Source: Terriglobales bacterium
GTDB lineage: Bacteria > Acidobacteriota > Terriglobia > Terriglobales > Acidobacteriaceae
Assembly (NCBI GenBank): GCA_015655365.1
Contig: JAATFE010000031.1
Span: 1 to 10,871 of the forward strand
Length of the DNA: 10,871 bases
Reading direction: 5' to 3'
Part shown: piece after piece, positions 7,806 to 10,871 of the stretch
Position numbering within the stretch: the first letter of the stretch is position 1
How the letters are laid out: each line of letters begins with the position of its first letter
Position numbers and translations under genes: made by a program
Notes under the pieces: model-generated
What the model was told of the DNA's origin: nothing
Seen by the model: only the letters and a program-made list of their open reading frames with translations
Databases searched by the model: none

Positions 7806-8186
7806 TGTCCGCGCCCAGGCCAACCAGCTTTTGCCGAATGGCCGCTTCCGCAGTTCGAAGTCTGGATTTGAACGCCATTCCATTGAATCAAGACGACATA
7901 CAGAGAACCCTATCGCTTCGCCGGTTCACCCTGTGCGGCTTGACGACTCAGAGTGAACCAGGAACTTCCAACCTCAATTTGCCTGCACAGTTGCAAATAC
8001 TCATGAGATCCTTATTTGCTTTTCCGCACAATGACGGGAGGGAACTTTCCTTACAATCGCCCCCCAGGCCCTCTGCCGCTTTCCATCTCGGCGTTGGGGC
8101 CGGATACATTTTTGCGCTGGCTATTGCGGCGGAGCAAAGTGTTGATCTTGCGTCTCGGATATGGAACGAATGACAGGGGGAAACGG
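7806..8186. other. Long non-coding leader upstream of the phosphorylase gene
   Basis: About 380 nt lie between the terminator and the chosen start. I see no convincing gene here. The phosphorylase frame stays open back to a TTG at 8016 (57 more codons, with an ATG at 8031), but that extension is Pro/Arg/Leu-rich, unlike any domain, and has no Shine-Dalgarno. GGTTCAC (7923-7929) and GTGAACC (7953-7959) form a 7-bp inverted repeat with a 23-nt spacer. GATCCTTATT at 8007-8016 repeats a 10-mer found at 4341-4350. TACAAT at 8052-8057 resembles a -10 box but has only a weak -35 partner. The promoter is probably here but not pinned down. Confidence 0.4.
8175..8180 (+). promoter_or_regulatory. Ribosome binding site that decides the phosphorylase start
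   Basis: AGGGGG (8175-8180) lies 6 nt before ATG 8187 and differs by one base from AGGAGG. The upstream in-frame alternatives (TTG 8016, ATG 8031) have nothing comparable, so 8187 is preferred. Confidence 0.6.
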
Positions 8187-10847
8187 ATGACCAAGCTCTA
8201 CGATTCAACGGAAGCCGGACATGTATTAAACGCAGAGGATATCAGGAACCTTGCCGAGGCTGGAGGTAAACCAGCAGACACTCTTATGAATGTCGTGGCA
8301 TTGATCGCCACGCGATTCAGGACCGATGTTTGCTCGGCCTATCTGCTCGAACCGGATCGATCGAACCTGGTGATGGCGGCAACCATTGGACTTCACCCCA
8401 GTTGCATTGGCACACTGCGCATGCCGCTCAACGAAGGCCTCGCCGGACTGGTCGCGGAACAGGTTCTGCCAGTAGCCGTCGACGATGTGAGCAAGCATTC
8501 CCGCTTCAAGTATTTCAAAGATTCCGGTGAGGATGCGTATCACTCATTTCTCGGTGTGCCACTGATCGACCGCGGGATCTTGCAAGGGGTTCTGGTTGTT
8601 CAAACCAGGAACGCGCGTATATTTAACGAGAGCGAGATTCGCACGCTGGTGGAAGCGGCAAATCAAGTGGCACCGGTGGTCAGCGAGGCGCGCATGTTGG
8701 ACCGCTTTATCGGTCCTGCGCAGGAACGCTTATGGTCTCTGGCTCGGAACATCTGGTGGAGTTGGGACCACGACTGCATCGCCTTGTTTCGCGACTTGAA
8801 TCCCACGCGCTGGCGGCAATTGAATCAAAACCCAATCTCTCTACTGAGCGAAATTCCTCTGGAAGAGGTCGAGCGTCGGGCCACGGAACTGGTTTTGCAT
8901 AGCCGCATCAACTACGTCTATCGCCGCCAGCAAGAGTATCTGCATGAGGACCGGACCTGGGGCGCAGGCCATGCGGGCGTGCTGAGGCCTCGTCCGGTCG
9001 CCTATTTTTCAGCCGAATTCGGGCTCCACGAGTCTCTGCCCATCTATTCCGGCGGCTTGGGCGTGCTGGCGGGAGATCACATCAAGAGCGCGTCCGACCT
9101 CGATATTCCCCTGGTCGGAATCGGCTTATTTTACAGTCAAGGATACTTTTTGCAGCGCCTAGACAAGACTGGATGGCAGCAGGAGGAATACCTGCAAACC
9201 GACGTCAATCAATTACCTATGCAGCCGGCCATCGGGCAAAACGGTGAACCGGTGGTGGTGGAGATTCGAACCCGTAGCGGCGTGCTCCGAGCCAAGGTGT
9301 GGCAAGTGAAGGTGGGCCGTTGCAACCTGTTGCTGCTCGACTCCAATGTGTTTGGCAATGCGCCCGAAGATCTGGAGCTGACTTCCCGCTTGTATGGCGG
9401 CGATGGACGAACTCGCGTTCGTCAGGAGCTGCTTCTCGGCGTAGGCGGCTTTCGCGCCCTCAAGGCGATGGGAATCTCGCCGGGCGTGCTTCATCTGAAC
9501 GAAGGGCACAGCGGCTTCGCGGTCTTCGAGGCGATTCGCGATCGGATGCAAGAAGAAGGAATCGATTTCGACAGCGCCGCGAGCTTGATTCCGCGTGAAG
9601 TGATCTTTACCACCCACACTCCCGTGCCCGCAGGTCATGACCGGTTCGACGCCGATCTGATTGAAGAGCATCTTGGGTATCTGCGAGAAGAGCTTGGGCT
9701 CTCGCACGATGCGTTGATGAGCTTTGGCCGTGAAGACCCTGCCAATCATGAAGAACAATTCTGCATGACGGTTCTTGGACTCAAGCTATCGCGCCGTGCG
9801 AATGCGGTTTCTTCTTTGCATGGCGAGGTTTCTCGGTCGATGTGGAAGGGCCTATTTCCGGGCAAGAGCGAGGATGGGGTGCCGATCGGCCACATCACCA
9901 ACGGTGTCCACGTTCCATCGTGGCTTGCGCCGCAAATGTGCCGTCTTTACGATCGGCATCTTGGGGTCGGATGGCAAAAGCACAGTGGCACAGCGAGCAC
10001 TTGGGCAGAAATTGAAAACGTCAACGACGGCGAACTTTGGGAAACACATCTCAGCTTGAAGTCGCAACTGCTGGATTTTGTGCGGCAGCGTGCGTGCGAA
10101 CAGGCAAGACGGCGCAACGAACCGGATGAAACGTTGAGCAGACTCACCCGAGTGCTCTCGCACGATGCGTTGACCATCGGCTTCGCACGCCGGTTTGCCA
10201 CTTACAAACGGGCCAATCTTTTGCTGGCCGATATGCAGCGGTTGGCATCGATAATCAACGATCCCAAGCGACCGGTACAATTTCTGTTTGCCGGCAAGGC
10301 CCACCCGCTCGACGAACCAGGCAAAGCCGTGCTTCAGCAGATAGCGCAGATGATGCGCGACACCGAGTTCGGAGACAGGTTTGTCTTCGTGGAGGACTAT
10401 GACATCAATGTCGGCCGGCACTTGGTGCAGGGCGTCGATGTCTGGCTCAACAATCCACGGCGGCCACTGGAGGCATCCGGCACAAGCGGACAAAAGGTCG
10501 TCCTCAACGGCGGCTTGAACCTTTCGGTACTGGACGGATGGTGGGCCGAAGCATATGACGGCCTCAACGGCTTCGCAATTGGTAAAGGCAGAACGCACTC
10601 GAACATGGATGTGCATGACCGCCGCGATGGCGACGACCTTTACCGCGTTCTCCGTGACGAGTTGATTCCGCTCTACTATCAGCGCGACCGGGACGGGTTG
10701 CCCAGGGGCTGGATCAAGCGCATGAAGAGAACCATTCGCACCCTGGGATGGCGCTTCAATGCCGATCGCATGGTGATGGACTACACGCTGAAATGCTATG
10801 TTCCCGCAGCCGGAGGAACTTCGAGCGAGATCAGGCCACCGTTCTAA
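8187..10847 (+). CDS. glgP: GAF domain-alpha-glucan (glycogen) phosphorylase fusion
   Basis: This encodes 886 aa from ATG 8187. Residues 30-168 are a GAF domain very like that of PtsP (EI-Ntr): TDVCSAYL, LNEGLAGLV, SRFKYFKDSG, FLGVPLIDRGILQGVLVVQ. Residues 174-265 match DUF3417 (LWSLARNIWWSWDHD...FRDLNPTRWRQL), the N-terminal module of TIGR02094-type alpha-glucan phosphorylases (GT35). The catalytic part, 268-870, shows VAYFSAEFGLHESLPIYSGG, HLNEGHSGF (437-445), FTTHTPVPAGHDRF, GHITNGVHVPSW, FARRFATYKRANLL (phosphate/PLP region, 667-680), FAGKAHPLD and EASGTSGQK, where K770 aligns with the lysine that binds pyridoxal phosphate. Key residues are intact, so activity is expected. The enzyme should cleave alpha-1,4-glucan with phosphate to give glucose-1-phosphate in the cytoplasm. 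The GAF domain is probably regulatory (inference). The gene is transcriptionally separated from the receptors by a terminator. Phosphorylase identity is firm; physiological substrate (glycogen or maltodextrin) is not. Confidence 0.95.
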   Translation: MTKLYDSTEAGHVLNAEDIRNLAEAGGKPADTLMNVVALIATRFRTDVCSAYLLEPDRSNLVMAATIGLHPSCIGTLRMPLNEGLAGLVAEQVLPVAVDDVSKHSRFKYFKDSGEDAYHSFLGVPLIDRGILQGVLVVQTRNARIFNESEIRTLVEAANQVAPVVSEARMLDRFIGPAQERLWSLARNIWWSWDHDCIALFRDLNPTRWRQLNQNPISLLSEIPLEEVERRATELVLHSRINYVYRRQQEYLHEDRTWGAGHAGVLRPRPVAYFSAEFGLHESLPIYSGGLGVLAGDHIKSASDLDIPLVGIGLFYSQGYFLQRLDKTGWQQEEYLQTDVNQLPMQPAIGQNGEPVVVEIRTRSGVLRAKVWQVKVGRCNLLLLDSNVFGNAPEDLELTSRLYGGDGRTRVRQELLLGVGGFRALKAMGISPGVLHLNEGHSGFAVFEAIRDRMQEEGIDFDSAASLIPREVIFTTHTPVPAGHDRFDADLIEEHLGYLREELGLSHDALMSFGREDPANHEEQFCMTVLGLKLSRRANAVSSLHGEVSRSMWKGLFPGKSEDGVPIGHITNGVHVPSWLAPQMCRLYDRHLGVGWQKHSGTASTWAEIENVNDGELWETHLSLKSQLLDFVRQRACEQARRRNEPDETLSRLTRVLSHDALTIGFARRFATYKRANLLLADMQRLASIINDPKRPVQFLFAGKAHPLDEPGKAVLQQIAQMMRDTEFGDRFVFVEDYDINVGRHLVQGVDVWLNNPRRPLEASGTSGQKVVLNGGLNLSVLDGWWAEAYDGLNGFAIGKGRTHSNMDVHDRRDGDDLYRVLRDELIPLYYQRDRDGLPRGWIKRMKRTIRTLGWRFNADRMVMDYTLKCYVPAAGGTSSEIRPPF

Positions 10848-10871
10848 TTGACTCTGAGGGCAGCCTGGCTG

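Noticed and set aside
7850..7880. Minus-strand GTTCAAATCC, similar to a tRNA T-loop
   Set aside because: The flanking bases do not form a 5-bp T stem and no acceptor, D or anticodon arm can be drawn around it.
8052..8057. TACAAT as the phosphorylase promoter -10 box
   Set aside because: The only -35-like partner (ATGACG at 8031) matches poorly and sits 15 nt away, so it is not called as a promoter.
7838..8173. 111-codon plus-strand frame between the receptor and the phosphorylase
   Set aside because: There is no ribosome site, the product has no domain-like pattern, and it ends just before the better-supported phosphorylase start.
8016..8186. N-terminal extension of the phosphorylase from TTG 8016 or ATG 8031
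   Set aside because: It has no Shine-Dalgarno, and the 57 residues are compositionally odd and precede the first recognisable domain. AGGGGG before ATG 8187 supports the shorter start.

Overview
The window looks like chromosomal DNA of an acidobacterium, most likely class Terriglobia (relatives of Granulicella, Terriglobus or Koribacter). This rests on three things: a TIGR03435-type 'soil-associated' protein, two very large TonB-dependent-transporter-like outer-membrane proteins each preceded by a carboxypeptidase-regulatory-like domain (both types are greatly expanded in soil Acidobacteria), and moderately high G+C coding DNA. The genus assignment is inference. All four genes lie on the + strand and fill about 90% of the window. 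There are no tRNA or rRNA genes, CRISPR arrays, transposases or phage genes.

Layout. (1) 1-1008: the 3' part of a gene that begins before the window. Its product has a small beta-rich domain followed by a complete TIGR03435 domain. (2) 1009-1231: intergenic, with three stem-loops; the largest, with 19-nt arms, resembles a dispersed palindromic repeat. (3) 1232-4267: a 1011-aa outer-membrane beta-barrel protein that lacks the usual plug motifs and the usual closing aromatic strand. (4) 4268-4435: intergenic, with a candidate promoter inside a cluster of TCCTTAT/ATAAGGA half-sites and a strong Shine-Dalgarno. (5) 4436-7747: a canonical 1103-aa Terriglobia-type TonB-dependent receptor with signal peptide, regulatory-like domain, plug, barrel and terminal Phe. 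(6) 7772-7800: a clear intrinsic terminator, followed by a long leader. (7) 8187-10847: an alpha-glucan (glycogen) phosphorylase of the DUF3417-containing type, fused at its N-terminus to a GAF domain that resembles the sensory domain of the nitrogen-PTS enzyme PtsP.

How the parts fit. The two barrel proteins and the TIGR03435 protein are probably envelope proteins. The receptors may import large or scarce nutrients, but no degradative enzyme, sigma/anti-sigma pair or TonB/ExbBD gene is adjacent, so no substrate can be named. The phosphorylase is a cytoplasmic enzyme releasing glucose-1-phosphate from storage glucan, and the terminator separates it from the receptors. The most notable features are the GAF-phosphorylase fusion, which suggests direct small-molecule control of glycogen breakdown, and the unusual plug-poor, end-truncated receptor. 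I saw no defence system or mobile island.
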